Origin: Achromobacter spanius
GTDB lineage: Bacteria; Pseudomonadota; Gammaproteobacteria; Burkholderiales; Burkholderiaceae_B
Length of the DNA: 64,000 nt
Reading direction: 5' to 3'
NCBI RefSeq assembly: GCF_003994415.1
Contig: NZ_CP034689.1
Location: 124,001-188,000 of the forward strand
Part shown: in pieces, positions 52,040 to 61,178 of the stretch
How positions within the stretch are numbered: the stretch's first letter is position 1
How the letters are laid out: every line of letters starts with the position of its first letter
Made by a program: the position numbers and the translations under genes
The notes under the pieces: model-generated
Database searches by the model: none
Told to the model about the DNA's origin: nothing
Seen by the model: only the letters and a program-made list of their open reading frames with translations

Positions 52040-53080
52040 ATGACGCACCCGCGATTCAAATTCACACTGCGCGCCTTGTTGTTCAGCGCTCTGCTGCTGG
52101 GCGCCATGCCAGCAATGGCCGACAAATACGTCTTGATCAGCCACGCGCCCGATTCCGATTCCTGGTGGAACGTCATCAAGAATTCGCTCAAGCAGGCGGG
52201 CGAGGACTACGGGGTGCAGGTGGACTACCGCAATCCCGCCACCGGCGATATCGCGGAAATGGCGCGCCTGATCGAACAGGCGGCCGCCGCCAACTATGAC
52301 GGGGTGATGGTCACCATTGCCGACTTCAACGTGTTGCAGCGCGCGTTGGAAAAGGTTCGGGCCAAGCGCATCCCGCTGATCACCATCAATTCCGGGTCGG
52401 CCGAACAGTCCGAGCAGTTGGGCGCCATCATGCATGTGGGCCAGCCCGAGTACGACGCCGGCCACGCAGCGGGCCTGCGCGCGAAGGCGGCCGGCGTAGA
52501 ACGCTTTCTATGCGTGAACCACTACGCCACCAACCCGGTGTCCTTTGAACGTTGCAAGGGTTTTGCCGATGCCATCGGTGCGGATTTCCGGGCCAGCACG
52601 CTTGATACCGGGGGCGTGGATCCCAGTGCGGTGGAATCCAAGGTGTCCGCGTACCTGCGCCAGCACCCCGACACCCAGGGCATTCTTGCCCTGGGTCCGG
52701 ATGCGGCAGGCCCCACCTTGCGCCTGCTGGAAAAGGCCGGGCTGACAAACAAAATCTGGTTTGCCTCGTTCGACCTGTCCGACGAGCTCGCTCGCGCCAT
52801 CAAGGCCGGCACGGTGCAGTTCGCCATCGATCAGCAACCTTTTCTGCAGGGCTACATCCCCGTGGCCGTCATGGTGGCGATGAAGGCGGATCGCGCGCGC
52901 GGCGCCGCGCCGGCCGAGTCTTTTCAAGCCGCGCTGAAAGCCAACGCGAAGGCCGTCGCGCGCTTCGAGGAATACGGACTGACGCCTGTGTACGGACCGC
53001 GCCACATCAGCTCGGGGCCGGGCTTCATCACCCAGGAAAATCTTTCCAAGGTGGAGAAATACGCCGGTCAGTATCGCTAA
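52040..53080 (+). CDS. Sugar/inositol ABC transporter periplasmic binding protein
   Basis: A 346-aa periplasmic binding protein of the ribose/inositol class (PBP type 1). A signal peptide (about residues 1-28, RALLFSALLLGAMPAMA) is followed by DKYVLISHAPDSDSWWNVIK. Conserved pocket features include GDIAEMARLIEQAAAANYDG, the hinge LGPDAAGPTLRLLEKAG and AIDQQPFLQGYIPV. ATG 52040 is preceded by GGAGAAG. It is the first gene of the rightward operon with permease, ATPase and iolC-D-E-B, so inositol is the probable ligand (compare IbpA of Caulobacter). Confidence 0.88.
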   Translation: MTHPRFKFTLRALLFSALLLGAMPAMADKYVLISHAPDSDSWWNVIKNSLKQAGEDYGVQVDYRNPATGDIAEMARLIEQAAAANYDGVMVTIADFNVLQRALEKVRAKRIPLITINSGSAEQSEQLGAIMHVGQPEYDAGHAAGLRAKAAGVERFLCVNHYATNPVSFERCKGFADAIGADFRASTLDTGGVDPSAVESKVSAYLRQHPDTQGILALGPDAAGPTLRLLEKAGLTNKIWFASFDLSDELARAIKAGTVQFAIDQQPFLQGYIPVAVMVAMKADRARGAAPAESFQAALKANAKAVARFEEYGLTPVYGPRHISSGPGFITQENLSKVEKYAGQYR

Positions 53081-53095
53081 GCGAAGGAGCACGAC

Positions 53096-54232
53096 ATGAC
53101 AGAAGGCTCGGCAGTGATGCCGTCGTCGCCCGACGAGCGCGTGCAATCGCTGGCATGGCCGCAGCGCCTGCTGGGTAGACCGGAAGCGGCGTCGGTATCT
53201 GGAACGGTGGCGGTCTTCCTGGTGTTCGGCCTGGTCGCCGGCGGCTCCGGCATGTTCAGCGCCGAAGGCATCGTCAACTGGGCCACGGTGGCCGCCTTCA
53301 TCGGCATTCTTGCCACCGGCGCGGCCTTGCTGATGATCGGTGGTGAATTCGACCTGTCCATCGGTTCGATGATCGGCTTCGCGGGCATGGGCCTGGCGAT
53401 ACCCACGCTGTACTGGGGCTGGCCGCCCTGGCTGGCGTGCCTGTTCATGTTCGGCCTGTGCATCGCCATCGGCGCGCTCAACGGGTATCTGGTCATCCGC
53501 ACCGGCCTGCCTTCCTTCATCGTCACCTTGGCGTTCTATTACATCCTGCGCGGGTTGACGCTGGCCTTGTCCACGCTATTCACCGGCAAGACCATCATCA
53601 GCGCCAACGGCCCCCTGATCTTGCGCGACCTGCTGGAATCCGACTGGGTCATGCAGGTGCTCTTCCAGGGCTATCTGCTGACCGGCCTGTTCGACGGTCT
53701 GGCGGCAATGGGATGGATCGATGCGCGCGAAGGAGGCGGCGCGCTGGCGATCGGCCTGCCCAAGGTCGTGGCTTGGTGGCTGGGCCTGGCGGCCATCGGC
53801 GCCTTCGTGCTGGCCCGCACGCGGTTTGGCAACGCGGTGCTGGCGGCCGGCGGGCACGCCGCGGCGGCCAAGAATATGGGCATCCCCGTTGCGCGGGTGA
53901 AGCTCATCCTGTTCATGATCATGGCCCTCTGCTCCGCCTTGTTCGCGGTCCTGCAAGTGGTGGACGCCGGCTCGGCCGCGGCGGATCGAGGTCTGCAAAA
54001 AGAGTTTGAAGCCATCATCGCCGCCGTCATCGGTGGATGCTTGTTGACGGGCGGGTTTGGCTCCGTCGTTGGGGCGGCGTTCGGCGCGCTGATCTTCGGC
54101 GTCGTGCAGATCGGCATCGGCTACACCAGCATCGACAACAACTGGTACCGCGTTTTCCTGGGCATCATGCTGTTGCTGGCGGTGGTCTTCAATAGCATCG
54201 TGCGCCGCCGCGTCGCCGTGGCCAGGCATTGA
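53096..54232 (+). CDS. Sugar/inositol ABC transporter permease
   Basis: A 378-aa inner-membrane permease of the RbsC/AraH class with eight to ten hydrophobic segments. The family motif is ALLMIGGEFDLSIGSMIGFA near residues 78-97, the loop TGLPSFIVTLAFYYILRGLT is conserved, and GLQKEFEAIIAAVIGGCLLTGGFGS marks the C-terminal coupling region. It starts 15 bp after the binding protein and ends 11 bp before the ATPase, giving a compact transporter unit. The substrate is inferred from the iol genes downstream. Confidence 0.9.
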   Translation: MTEGSAVMPSSPDERVQSLAWPQRLLGRPEAASVSGTVAVFLVFGLVAGGSGMFSAEGIVNWATVAAFIGILATGAALLMIGGEFDLSIGSMIGFAGMGLAIPTLYWGWPPWLACLFMFGLCIAIGALNGYLVIRTGLPSFIVTLAFYYILRGLTLALSTLFTGKTIISANGPLILRDLLESDWVMQVLFQGYLLTGLFDGLAAMGWIDAREGGGALAIGLPKVVAWWLGLAAIGAFVLARTRFGNAVLAAGGHAAAAKNMGIPVARVKLILFMIMALCSALFAVLQVVDAGSAAADRGLQKEFEAIIAAVIGGCLLTGGFGSVVGAAFGALIFGVVQIGIGYTSIDNNWYRVFLGIMLLLAVVFNSIVRRRVAVARH

Positions 54233-54243
54233 AGGAGCCCACC

Positions 54244-55029
54244 ATGAGCGCACCCATCATTGAACTTGAAAGCATACGCAAGACGTTCGGCTCGGTTATT
54301 GCGTTGCACGGGGTGACCTTTCAATTGCGTGCCGGTGAAGTGCACTGCCTTCTGGGCGATAACGGCGCCGGCAAGTCGACGTTGATCAAGACGCTGGCGG
54401 GCGTGCATCCGCCGGATGAAGGGCGCTATTTCCTGGACGGCAAGCCCGCGCGCTTTACGTCGCCGCGTGATGCGCTGAACGCCGGCATCGCCACGGTGTA
54501 CCAGGATCTGGCGCTGGTGCCCTTGATGAGCATCGCGCGCAATTTCTTCATGGGCCGTGAACCCACGCGCCGATGGCTGGGCGTATTGCCGGTCATGGAT
54601 CATCGCGAGGCTGCCAGCACCGCCCGCGAGAAGCTGGGCGAAATGGGCATTCGGGTACGCGATCCCCAGCAGGCTGTCGGTACCCTGTCGGGCGGTGAAA
54701 AGCAATGCCTGGCGATCGCGCGCGCCATGCACTTCGGCGCCCGGGTGCTGATTCTGGATGAGCCCACCGCGGCGCTGGGCGTCAAGCAATCGGCCAACGT
54801 GCTCAAGCTGATCGCCACGGCACGCCAACGCGGCATCGCCGTCATTTTCATCACGCACAACGTCAACCACGCCTACCCCGTGGCAGATCGTTTCACGCTG
54901 TTGAACCGGGGCCGATCCTTGGGCACCTACCGAAAAGACGACATCTCCAAGGAAGAGGTGCTGGACATGATGGCGGGGGGGGCCGAGATGAAGGCTCTGA
55001 TGCGTGATCTTGAAGGCGTGATCGTCTGA
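54244..55029 (+). CDS. Sugar/inositol ABC transporter ATPase, single domain
   Basis: A 261-aa ATP-binding subunit of the sugar-import class but with only one ABC domain, where RbsA/XylG proteins have two. Walker A is GDNGAGKST (about 38-46), the signature LSGGEKQC lies near 152, Walker B is LILDEPTAAL near 170 and the switch His is in FITHNVNHAY. AAGGAG lies 8 bases before ATG 54244. Two copies should pair with the permease. Single-domain sugar ATPases of this sort are common in rhizobia and Achromobacter. Confidence 0.9.
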   Translation: MSAPIIELESIRKTFGSVIALHGVTFQLRAGEVHCLLGDNGAGKSTLIKTLAGVHPPDEGRYFLDGKPARFTSPRDALNAGIATVYQDLALVPLMSIARNFFMGREPTRRWLGVLPVMDHREAASTAREKLGEMGIRVRDPQQAVGTLSGGEKQCLAIARAMHFGARVLILDEPTAALGVKQSANVLKLIATARQRGIAVIFITHNVNHAYPVADRFTLLNRGRSLGTYRKDDISKEEVLDMMAGGAEMKALMRDLEGVIV

Positions 55030-55036
55030 GGGTGCC

Positions 55037-57034
55037 ATGAAACAACTTTGCTTTCCCGAGGGCCGCCGTTTTGACCTGGCCTGCCTGGGTCGTCTGGCCG
55101 TGGATTTGTATGCGCAGCAGATTGGATGCGCGCTGGAAGAGGTCTCGAGCTTTGCGAAGTACCTGGGCGGCTCATCCGCCAATATCGCTTCCGGCGCGGC
55201 CCGCCTGGGCCTGAAGTCCGCCATGATTTCGCGCGTGGGCAACGAGCAGATGGGCCGCTTTCTACTTGGCGCGTTGCAGGCCGAGGGTTGCGATGTCAGC
55301 CAGGTACGGCAAGATCCGCAACGGCTGACGGGACTGGTGCTGCTTGGCATCAAGGACCGCGACACGTTCCCGCTGCTGTTCTATCGTGAAAACTGCGCCG
55401 ACATGGCCATGGACGCTGAAGATATCGACGCGGCCTTCATTGCGCAATGCCGGGCGTTGCTGGTCACGGGTACGCATCTGAGCACCGTGGGTGTGCGCCA
55501 GGCCTCGCTGCGAGCGTTGGAACTGGCGGCGCAACATCGCGTGACGCGGGTGCTGGATATCGATTTCCGCCCGGTGCTGTGGGGCTTGGTGGAGCAAGGC
55601 GACGGAGAGCGCCGCTATGTGCCCGATGCGGAAGTCAGCGCGCGGTTGCAGGCCTTGCTGGGCCATTTTGACTTGATCATCGGCACCGAAGAAGAATTCC
55701 TGATCGCCGGCGGCGTGCCCACGGACCTGATGGCGTCGTTGCGGACGGTGCGCGCCCACAGCGAGGCCGTGCTCGTGATCAAGCTTGGCCCCCACGGATG
55801 CGCCATTGTGCCGGGTGACGTGCCCGAACGAATCGAGGACGCACTCACGGTCGTGGGTGAAGACGTGCGGGTTTTGAATGTACTGGGGGCGGGGGACGCC
55901 TTTGCCGCGGGCTTGATGGCGGGCCTGTTGCGTGGACAGGGCTGGGAGGAGTCGGCGCGCATGGCGAACGCATGCGGCGCCATCGTGGTGTCGCGGCACG
56001 GCTGCGCGCCCGCCATGCCCACGCAAGCCGAACTGCGCTACTGGTTGTCGGGGAATAAATCCCGGCAGCCGGACGCTGACGTCATGCTGTCGCATCTGCA
56101 CCGAGTGACCACGCCGCGTCCCGAATGGCGCGAACTCTATGTGCTGGCGTTCGATCATCGTTCGCAGTTCCACGAGTTGGCGGCAAGCCATGGCCGGTCC
56201 GATGCGGATATCGCGGCGCTCAAGCGCCTGATCGTGCAGGCGGTGGATGTGGTGGCCCAGGCGCCCGGCATGCAAGGTCGTATCGGGGTGCTGATTGACG
56301 ACGTCTATGGCGAACAAAGCCTGCACGCGTCGACCGGCCGGGGTTGGTGGGTAGGCCGACCCATCGAACTGCCGGGCTCGCGCCCGTTGCGCTTCGAGGG
56401 CGCCCGGTCGCTGGCTTCTCGTTTGCAGCAGTGGCCGCGCGAACAGGTGGTGAAATGCCTGGTGCAGTACCACCCCGATGACGACGCGGATTTGCGCGTT
56501 GCGCAGGAAGACCAACTGCGGCATGTCTGGGAGGCCACGCGCCATAGCGGCCATGAACTGCTGCTGGAAATCATTCCCCCAGACGACATGCTTTTCGGCG
56601 AAGCCGCCGATGATGCCGTGCTGCGTTCGGTACGGCGCTTGTACAACCTGGATATCCGGCCGGAATGGTGGAAGCTGGGCATGATGGAGGCCGAATCCTG
56701 GGACGCGCTGGATCAGTTGGTGACGCAACGCGACCCGCATTGCTGGGGGGCGGTCATCCTGGGCTTGAACCAGCCGGTGCCCACGCTATTGCAGGGCTTT
56801 GCCCAAGCGCGGGCACGGGTGGTGAAGGGCTTCATGATCGGCCGCAGCGTCTGGAGCGAACCCGCCGCGGCCTGGTTGCGCGCAGATATCGCCGATGCGG
56901 AATTGGTCGATCGGGTTGCCGCGAGCTTTCGCAGCCTGATCACCGGCTGGCAAGCGAGCCGTTCCGACACCCACCGGACGGTCGCGGCCCGCGCCGACAT
57001 CGTATCCGCGCCCGCCGAAAGGGCCGCGTCATGA
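55037..57034 (+). CDS. iolC: 5-dehydro-2-deoxygluconokinase fused to DUF2090 domain
   Basis: A 665-aa bifunctional protein. Residues about 1-335 are a PfkB-type kinase: YLGGSSANIASGAARLG (sugar-binding) and the catalytic VLGAGDAFAAGLMAG near 282-296. It should phosphorylate 2-deoxy-5-keto-D-gluconate. Residues about 345-640 are DUF2090 (LYVLAFDHRSQF, then KCLVQYHPDD, LLEIIPPDDM, WWKLGMME), an aldolase-like barrel thought to act in the same pathway, in the place of IolJ. The gene overlaps iolD by 4 bases (ATGA). This fusion is usual in proteobacteria with inositol clusters. Confidence 0.93.
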   Translation: MKQLCFPEGRRFDLACLGRLAVDLYAQQIGCALEEVSSFAKYLGGSSANIASGAARLGLKSAMISRVGNEQMGRFLLGALQAEGCDVSQVRQDPQRLTGLVLLGIKDRDTFPLLFYRENCADMAMDAEDIDAAFIAQCRALLVTGTHLSTVGVRQASLRALELAAQHRVTRVLDIDFRPVLWGLVEQGDGERRYVPDAEVSARLQALLGHFDLIIGTEEEFLIAGGVPTDLMASLRTVRAHSEAVLVIKLGPHGCAIVPGDVPERIEDALTVVGEDVRVLNVLGAGDAFAAGLMAGLLRGQGWEESARMANACGAIVVSRHGCAPAMPTQAELRYWLSGNKSRQPDADVMLSHLHRVTTPRPEWRELYVLAFDHRSQFHELAASHGRSDADIAALKRLIVQAVDVVAQAPGMQGRIGVLIDDVYGEQSLHASTGRGWWVGRPIELPGSRPLRFEGARSLASRLQQWPREQVVKCLVQYHPDDDADLRVAQEDQLRHVWEATRHSGHELLLEIIPPDDMLFGEAADDAVLRSVRRLYNLDIRPEWWKLGMMEAESWDALDQLVTQRDPHCWGAVILGLNQPVPTLLQGFAQARARVVKGFMIGRSVWSEPAAAWLRADIADAELVDRVAASFRSLITGWQASRSDTHRTVAARADIVSAPAERAAS

Positions 57035-58893
57035 GCCCCCGCCAAACCCTGCGCCTGACGACGGCCCAAGCGCTTACGCGCTATCTGGCCGCGTTGCGGG
57101 TCCAAGAACCGGACGGCACGCTTACGCCCTACCTGGGCGGCGTGTGGGCAATCTTTGGTCATGGCAATGTGGCGGGCATGGGTCAGGCATTGGCAGAGTC
57201 GCGCGATGCCTTGCCCGTCCTGCGTGCCCACAACGAGCAGGCGATGGCGCACGCGGCCATCGCCTATGCCAAGGCGCACATGCGCCGGCGCATCATGGCG
57301 GCCACAACGTCCATCGGCCCCGGCGCCACCAACATGGTCACCGCCGCGGCGCTTGCGCACGTCAATCGCTTGCCGGTCCTGCTGCTGCCGGGCGACACCT
57401 TCGCCTCACGCGCGCCCGACCCGGTGCTGCAGCAGCTTGAACCCTTCGGCGATGGCGACACGACGGCCAATGACGTGTTCCGGCCCGTATCGCGATACTT
57501 CGACCGCCTCGTCAGGCCCGAGCAGATCCTGACTGCGTTGCCGCGCGCGATTCAGGTGCTGACTGATCCCGCGCTGTGCGGTCCGGTCACGCTGGCCTTG
57601 CCACAAGATGTGCAGACGCAGGCGTTTGATTGCCCGCTTGAATTTCTACAGCCCGCGCCCCTGCATTTTCTGCGTCCTCCTCCCGACGAGGATGCACTTC
57701 GGCGCGCGGTAGTGGCCGTCCGTGCCGCGCGCCGACCGTTGTTGGTGGTGGGCGGCGGCGCGCTCTACGCTCAGGCTTCGGAGGCGCTGTCCGCGTTTGC
57801 CAAGGCGTATGGCGTACCCGTGGCCGAGACGCAGGCCGGCAAGGGCACGCTGGCCTGGGACCATCCCATGAATCTGGGCGCCATCGGCGTTACCGGTTCC
57901 CCAGCGTCGAACGCCCTGGCCGCGCGCGCTGACCTGATCATCGGCGTGGGCTCGCGCTTGCAGGATTTCACAACCGGATCGAACTCCCTGTTCGGCAATA
58001 CGCTGTTGCTGTCGATCAACGTGCAGGCGCTGGACGCTGGCAAGCGACGTGGGCAGGCGCTGGTGGCGGACGCGGCGCTGGCGTTGGCGCAGTTGGGCAA
58101 CGCGCTGACCGGTTGGCGCGCCGATGCGGATTGGACGGAGAAAGCCCGGCGGCTTGGGACACAATGGCGCGAACGGGTCCTGGCATTGACCACGGCGGCG
58201 CCGGATGGCCTGCCCTATGAGGCCGACGTGATCGGCGCGGTGCAATCTTCCGATGCGGCGTCGGCGAGCCATGACATTGTCGTGTGCGCCGCGGGGACGC
58301 TACCCGCTGAACTGCACAAGCTGTGGCGCAGCAGCCGGCCGGGCGGCTACCACGTGGAGTACGGCTATTCCTGCATGGGATATGAAATCGCGGGTGGCCT
58401 GGGCGTGAAGCTGGCCCAGCCCGACAAGGAAGTCATCGTGATGGTGGGCGACGGTTCCTACCTGATGATGAACTCCGAGATTGCCACGTCGGTCATGTTG
58501 GGGTGCAAGCTGATCATCGTGGTGCTCGATAACCGTGGCTTTGGATGCATCAACCGCCTACAGCACGCTTGCGGCGGCGAAAACTACAACAACTTGTTGG
58601 ACGACTGCGTCGCACCCGCGGGCATCGCGCCCCGCATCGACTTTGCGGCGCACGCCCGCAGCCTTGGCGCGCATGCCGAGCACGTCGCTGATGTTGCCGA
58701 ACTCGTACTGCGCTTGCGCGAGGCGCGCAGCCGTCAACACACCACGGTGTTGGTCATTGATACGTCGGCCTCACACACGACGTCGGACGGCGGCTGCTGG
58801 TGGGACGTGGCCGTGCCGGAAGTGTCTGACCGCGTTCAAGCGCAAACGGCGCATGCGGCCTACGTCGCGGACAAACGCCGACAGGCACTTTGA
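57031..58893 (+). CDS. iolD: 3D-(3,5/4)-trihydroxycyclohexane-1,2-dione hydrolase
   Basis: A ThDP-dependent hydrolase, 620 aa, opening the cyclic diketone to 5-deoxy-D-glucuronate. The activating Glu is in LRAHNEQAMAH near residue 72, and the ThDP/Mg motif runs from VGDGSYLMMNSEI (near 471) to VVLDNRGFGCINRL. Pyruvate-oxidase-like three-domain layout. Residues SCMGYEIAGGLGVKLAQPDK precede the ThDP motif as expected for IolD. ATG 57031 overlaps the iolC stop. It is followed by iolE 13 bp downstream. Confidence 0.94.
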   Translation: MSPRQTLRLTTAQALTRYLAALRVQEPDGTLTPYLGGVWAIFGHGNVAGMGQALAESRDALPVLRAHNEQAMAHAAIAYAKAHMRRRIMAATTSIGPGATNMVTAAALAHVNRLPVLLLPGDTFASRAPDPVLQQLEPFGDGDTTANDVFRPVSRYFDRLVRPEQILTALPRAIQVLTDPALCGPVTLALPQDVQTQAFDCPLEFLQPAPLHFLRPPPDEDALRRAVVAVRAARRPLLVVGGGALYAQASEALSAFAKAYGVPVAETQAGKGTLAWDHPMNLGAIGVTGSPASNALAARADLIIGVGSRLQDFTTGSNSLFGNTLLLSINVQALDAGKRRGQALVADAALALAQLGNALTGWRADADWTEKARRLGTQWRERVLALTTAAPDGLPYEADVIGAVQSSDAASASHDIVVCAAGTLPAELHKLWRSSRPGGYHVEYGYSCMGYEIAGGLGVKLAQPDKEVIVMVGDGSYLMMNSEIATSVMLGCKLIIVVLDNRGFGCINRLQHACGGENYNNLLDDCVAPAGIAPRIDFAAHARSLGAHAEHVADVAELVLRLREARSRQHTTVLVIDTSASHTTSDGGCWWDVAVPEVSDRVQAQTAHAAYVADKRRQAL

Positions 58894-58906
58894 AGGAACC
58901 GGCATC

Positions 58907-59845
58907 GTGAACAGAGAGTCTGCTTGGAAGGTACGCATAGGCGTCAACCCCATTTCGTGGAGCAACGACGACCTGCCTTCGCTAGGCGGCGACACGCCGC
59001 TTGCAACGGCCTTGTCCGAAGGTGCGCGAATCGGCTACGCGGGTTTCGAGCTGGGCAACAAGTTTCCCCAGTCGTCGCAGGCGTTGAAGGCTGTGTTGGC
59101 TGAGTATGGCGTGGCCTGCGTATCTGGCTGGTACTCGGGCCGACTCGCTCATCAGGGCGTGGATGCCGAGATCCGCGATGGCGCGGCGCACATGGAAAAG
59201 CTGCAGGCGCAGGGTTGCAACGTGGTGGTCTATGGCGAGGTTGCCGATTCGATCCAGGGGCGGCGCGGCACTCCACTGGCCAAGCGGCCGCGCTGGCGCA
59301 GCGACGCATCCTGGAGCGACTATGGCAAGCGTTTGAACGCCTATGGCGAGCACTTGAGAGCGCGCTACGGCCTGACCCTGGCCTATCACCATCACATGGG
59401 CGCCTACGTTGAAACCGCCGACGACGTCGACCGGCTGATGGCGGTCACGGACAAGAACGTGGGTTTGCTATTCGACACGGGGCATTGCTATCTGGCGGGT
59501 GCCGTCGCGGGGCTGGACACCGACGTCGTGGCGCAATTGGCCCGGCACGCGCAGCGTGTCGTGCACGTGCATTGCAAGGATGTACGGCCCCGGATCGCAA
59601 GAGCGGTTCGCAACGAGGGCTGGTCCTTCCTGGATGCGGTGATGAACGGCGTGTTCACCGTTCCAGGCGACGGCTGCATCGATTTTCACGCGGTCTTGGC
59701 GGTATTGCACAACGCGGGGTATCAGGGCTGGCTGGTGGTTGAGGCTGAGCAGGATCCCGCCGTGGCGCCGTCCTACCAATATGCCAAGCTGGGCTATCAA
59801 ACCTTGTCCGCCATTGTGGCTGACCTTCAGGGAGATCAGGCATGA
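58907..59845 (+). CDS. iolE: Myo-inosose-2 dehydratase
   Basis: A sugar-phosphate-isomerase-like TIM barrel of 312 aa, which dehydrates 2-keto-myo-inositol. Features are RIGVNPISWSNDDLPSLGG at the N-terminus, LAYHHHMGAYVE (metal ligands) near residue 160, FDTGHCYLAG and VHCKDVRP. The start is GTG 58907 with AAGGAAC 7 bases upstream; no ATG fits. The stop overlaps iolB by 4 bases. In the pathway it acts after IolG and before IolD. Confidence 0.93.
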   Translation: MNRESAWKVRIGVNPISWSNDDLPSLGGDTPLATALSEGARIGYAGFELGNKFPQSSQALKAVLAEYGVACVSGWYSGRLAHQGVDAEIRDGAAHMEKLQAQGCNVVVYGEVADSIQGRRGTPLAKRPRWRSDASWSDYGKRLNAYGEHLRARYGLTLAYHHHMGAYVETADDVDRLMAVTDKNVGLLFDTGHCYLAGAVAGLDTDVVAQLARHAQRVVHVHCKDVRPRIARAVRNEGWSFLDAVMNGVFTVPGDGCIDFHAVLAVLHNAGYQGWLVVEAEQDPAVAPSYQYAKLGYQTLSAIVADLQGDQA

Positions 59846-60639
59846 GTTTATTGATCAAGGCCAGCGCAAGCGGCAGGCAGATCGTGGAAGTCACGCCCGC
59901 CAGCGCGGGCTGGAAGCATGTGGGGTTTCGCGCGTTGCGCATGCTGCAGGACGAAGAGGAGCTATTCAGTACGGACGCGCGCGAATGCTGCGTTGTCGTG
60001 CTGGCGGGCGAAGTGGATGTGAGCGTCGGCGCGCACCGCTATCGGGCGCTGGGTAGCCGCATGTCCGTGTTTGATCCGGTGTCGCCCTATGCCGTCTACG
60101 TGCCGCCTGGCCGGGGCGTGTCGATACGCGCGATCACGAATGTCGAGTTGGGACTTTGTTTTGCCCCTGCGCTAGGGCGCCATGCGCCGCGCGTGATTGA
60201 GCCGATGTCGATGCAACGCAGCGTTCGCGGGCAAGGCAGCAATGCGCGGCATGTATGCGACATTCTGCCTGAAGGCGACGTGGCCGAGCGCCTGCTGGTG
60301 GTTGAAGTGATCACGCCCGCGGGGCATGCATCAAGCTACCCGCCGCATAAGCACGACACGGCGGAAGCAGGCGAAACGCAGTTGGAAGAGACGTACTACC
60401 ACCGCTTGAACCCACCGCAAGGGTTCGCATTTCAGCGCGTGTACACCGATGATCGCAGTCTGGACGAAGCCATGGCCGTGGAAGATCACGATGTTGTGAC
60501 GGTGCCGCGCGGCTACCATCCTTGCGTCGCGCCCCATGGCTACGATCTCTACTACCTGAACACGATGGCGGGTCCGCGACGCGAATGGGCGTTTCGCAAC
60601 GACCCCAGGCACGAGTGGATACTTCAGGCTTCAGCGTGA
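59842..60639 (+). CDS. iolB: 5-deoxy-glucuronate isomerase
   Basis: A bicupin isomerase of 265 aa, converting 5-deoxy-D-glucuronate to 2-deoxy-5-keto-D-gluconate. The metal site is seen in YPPHKHDT (near residue 173) and LEETYYHRLNPPQGFAFQRV, with a final His in VPRGYHPCVAPHGYDLYYLN. ATG 59842 overlaps the iolE stop (ATGA). It is the last gene of the operon. The iolA gene for the last semialdehyde dehydrogenase is not in this window. Confidence 0.94.
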   Translation: MSLLIKASASGRQIVEVTPASAGWKHVGFRALRMLQDEEELFSTDARECCVVVLAGEVDVSVGAHRYRALGSRMSVFDPVSPYAVYVPPGRGVSIRAITNVELGLCFAPALGRHAPRVIEPMSMQRSVRGQGSNARHVCDILPEGDVAERLLVVEVITPAGHASSYPPHKHDTAEAGETQLEETYYHRLNPPQGFAFQRVYTDDRSLDEAMAVEDHDVVTVPRGYHPCVAPHGYDLYYLNTMAGPRREWAFRNDPRHEWILQASA

Positions 60640-60668
60640 GGCGCTTGAATTGAGTAAGCCGGAAAAGC

Positions 60669-60697
60669 AAAGACGGCGTGCCAGGCACGCCGTCTTT
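60669..60697. terminator. Bidirectional terminator iolB / sspB
   Basis: A 14-bp perfect inverted repeat AAAGACGGCGTGCC/GGCACGCCGTCTTT around a single A. It separates the convergent iol operon and ssp genes. Confidence 0.85.
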
Positions 60698-60709
60698 GTG
60701 TCACGCACA

Positions 60710-61168
60710 CTACTTGACGATCGTCAGGCGCGGGCGCTTGGGTTCGTCGTCGTTGCCGCCGTCGTCGCCTTGCGTGGCGTCGGCCTGGGCTTCAACGCCT
60801 TCCAGGGCAGCGGGGTCCGCCGTGCCCTGTGCGCCTGCTTCCGGCGGTTCATAGGGCTGCACTTCGAAGCCCATGCCCGCGCCGGTTTCGCGCGCGTAGA
60901 CGGCGCTGACGGCGCCGACGGGAACATAGACGTTTTCGGTCACGCCGCTGAAGCGGGCTTGGAATTCAATGAATTCGTTGCCCAGCACCAGGCGGTTGGT
61001 GGCCAGCGTGCCGACGTTCAGTGTGATCTGACCGTCACGGACATGCGCGACGGGCACCATGGTGTGCTCATCGACCTGCACGGTGATGTACGGCGTGTAG
61101 CCGTTGTCGGTGCACCATTCATGCAGTGCGCGGATCAGATACGGTTTGGTCGAGGTTTCACCCATCAC
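60710..61168 (-). CDS. sspB: ClpXP protease specificity-enhancing factor
   Basis: An adaptor that delivers ssrA-tagged proteins to ClpXP, 152 aa (or 151). The folded domain is residues about 5-112 (STKPYLIRALHEWCTDNGYT; VPVAHVRDGQITLNVGTLAT). An acidic flexible linker (about 112-143) follows, and the C-terminal ClpX-binding peptide is RPRLTIVK. The first possible start is GTG 61168, directly followed by ATG 61165; AAGG lies 6-9 bases upstream of both. It lies 10 bp after sspA, in the usual order petABC-sspAB. Confidence 0.93.
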   Translation of the reverse strand: MMGETSTKPYLIRALHEWCTDNGYTPYITVQVDEHTMVPVAHVRDGQITLNVGTLATNRLVLGNEFIEFQARFSGVTENVYVPVGAVSAVYARETGAGMGFEVQPYEPPEAGAQGTADPAALEGVEAQADATQGDDGGNDDEPKRPRLTIVK

Positions 61169-61178
61169 ACTGCCAGCC

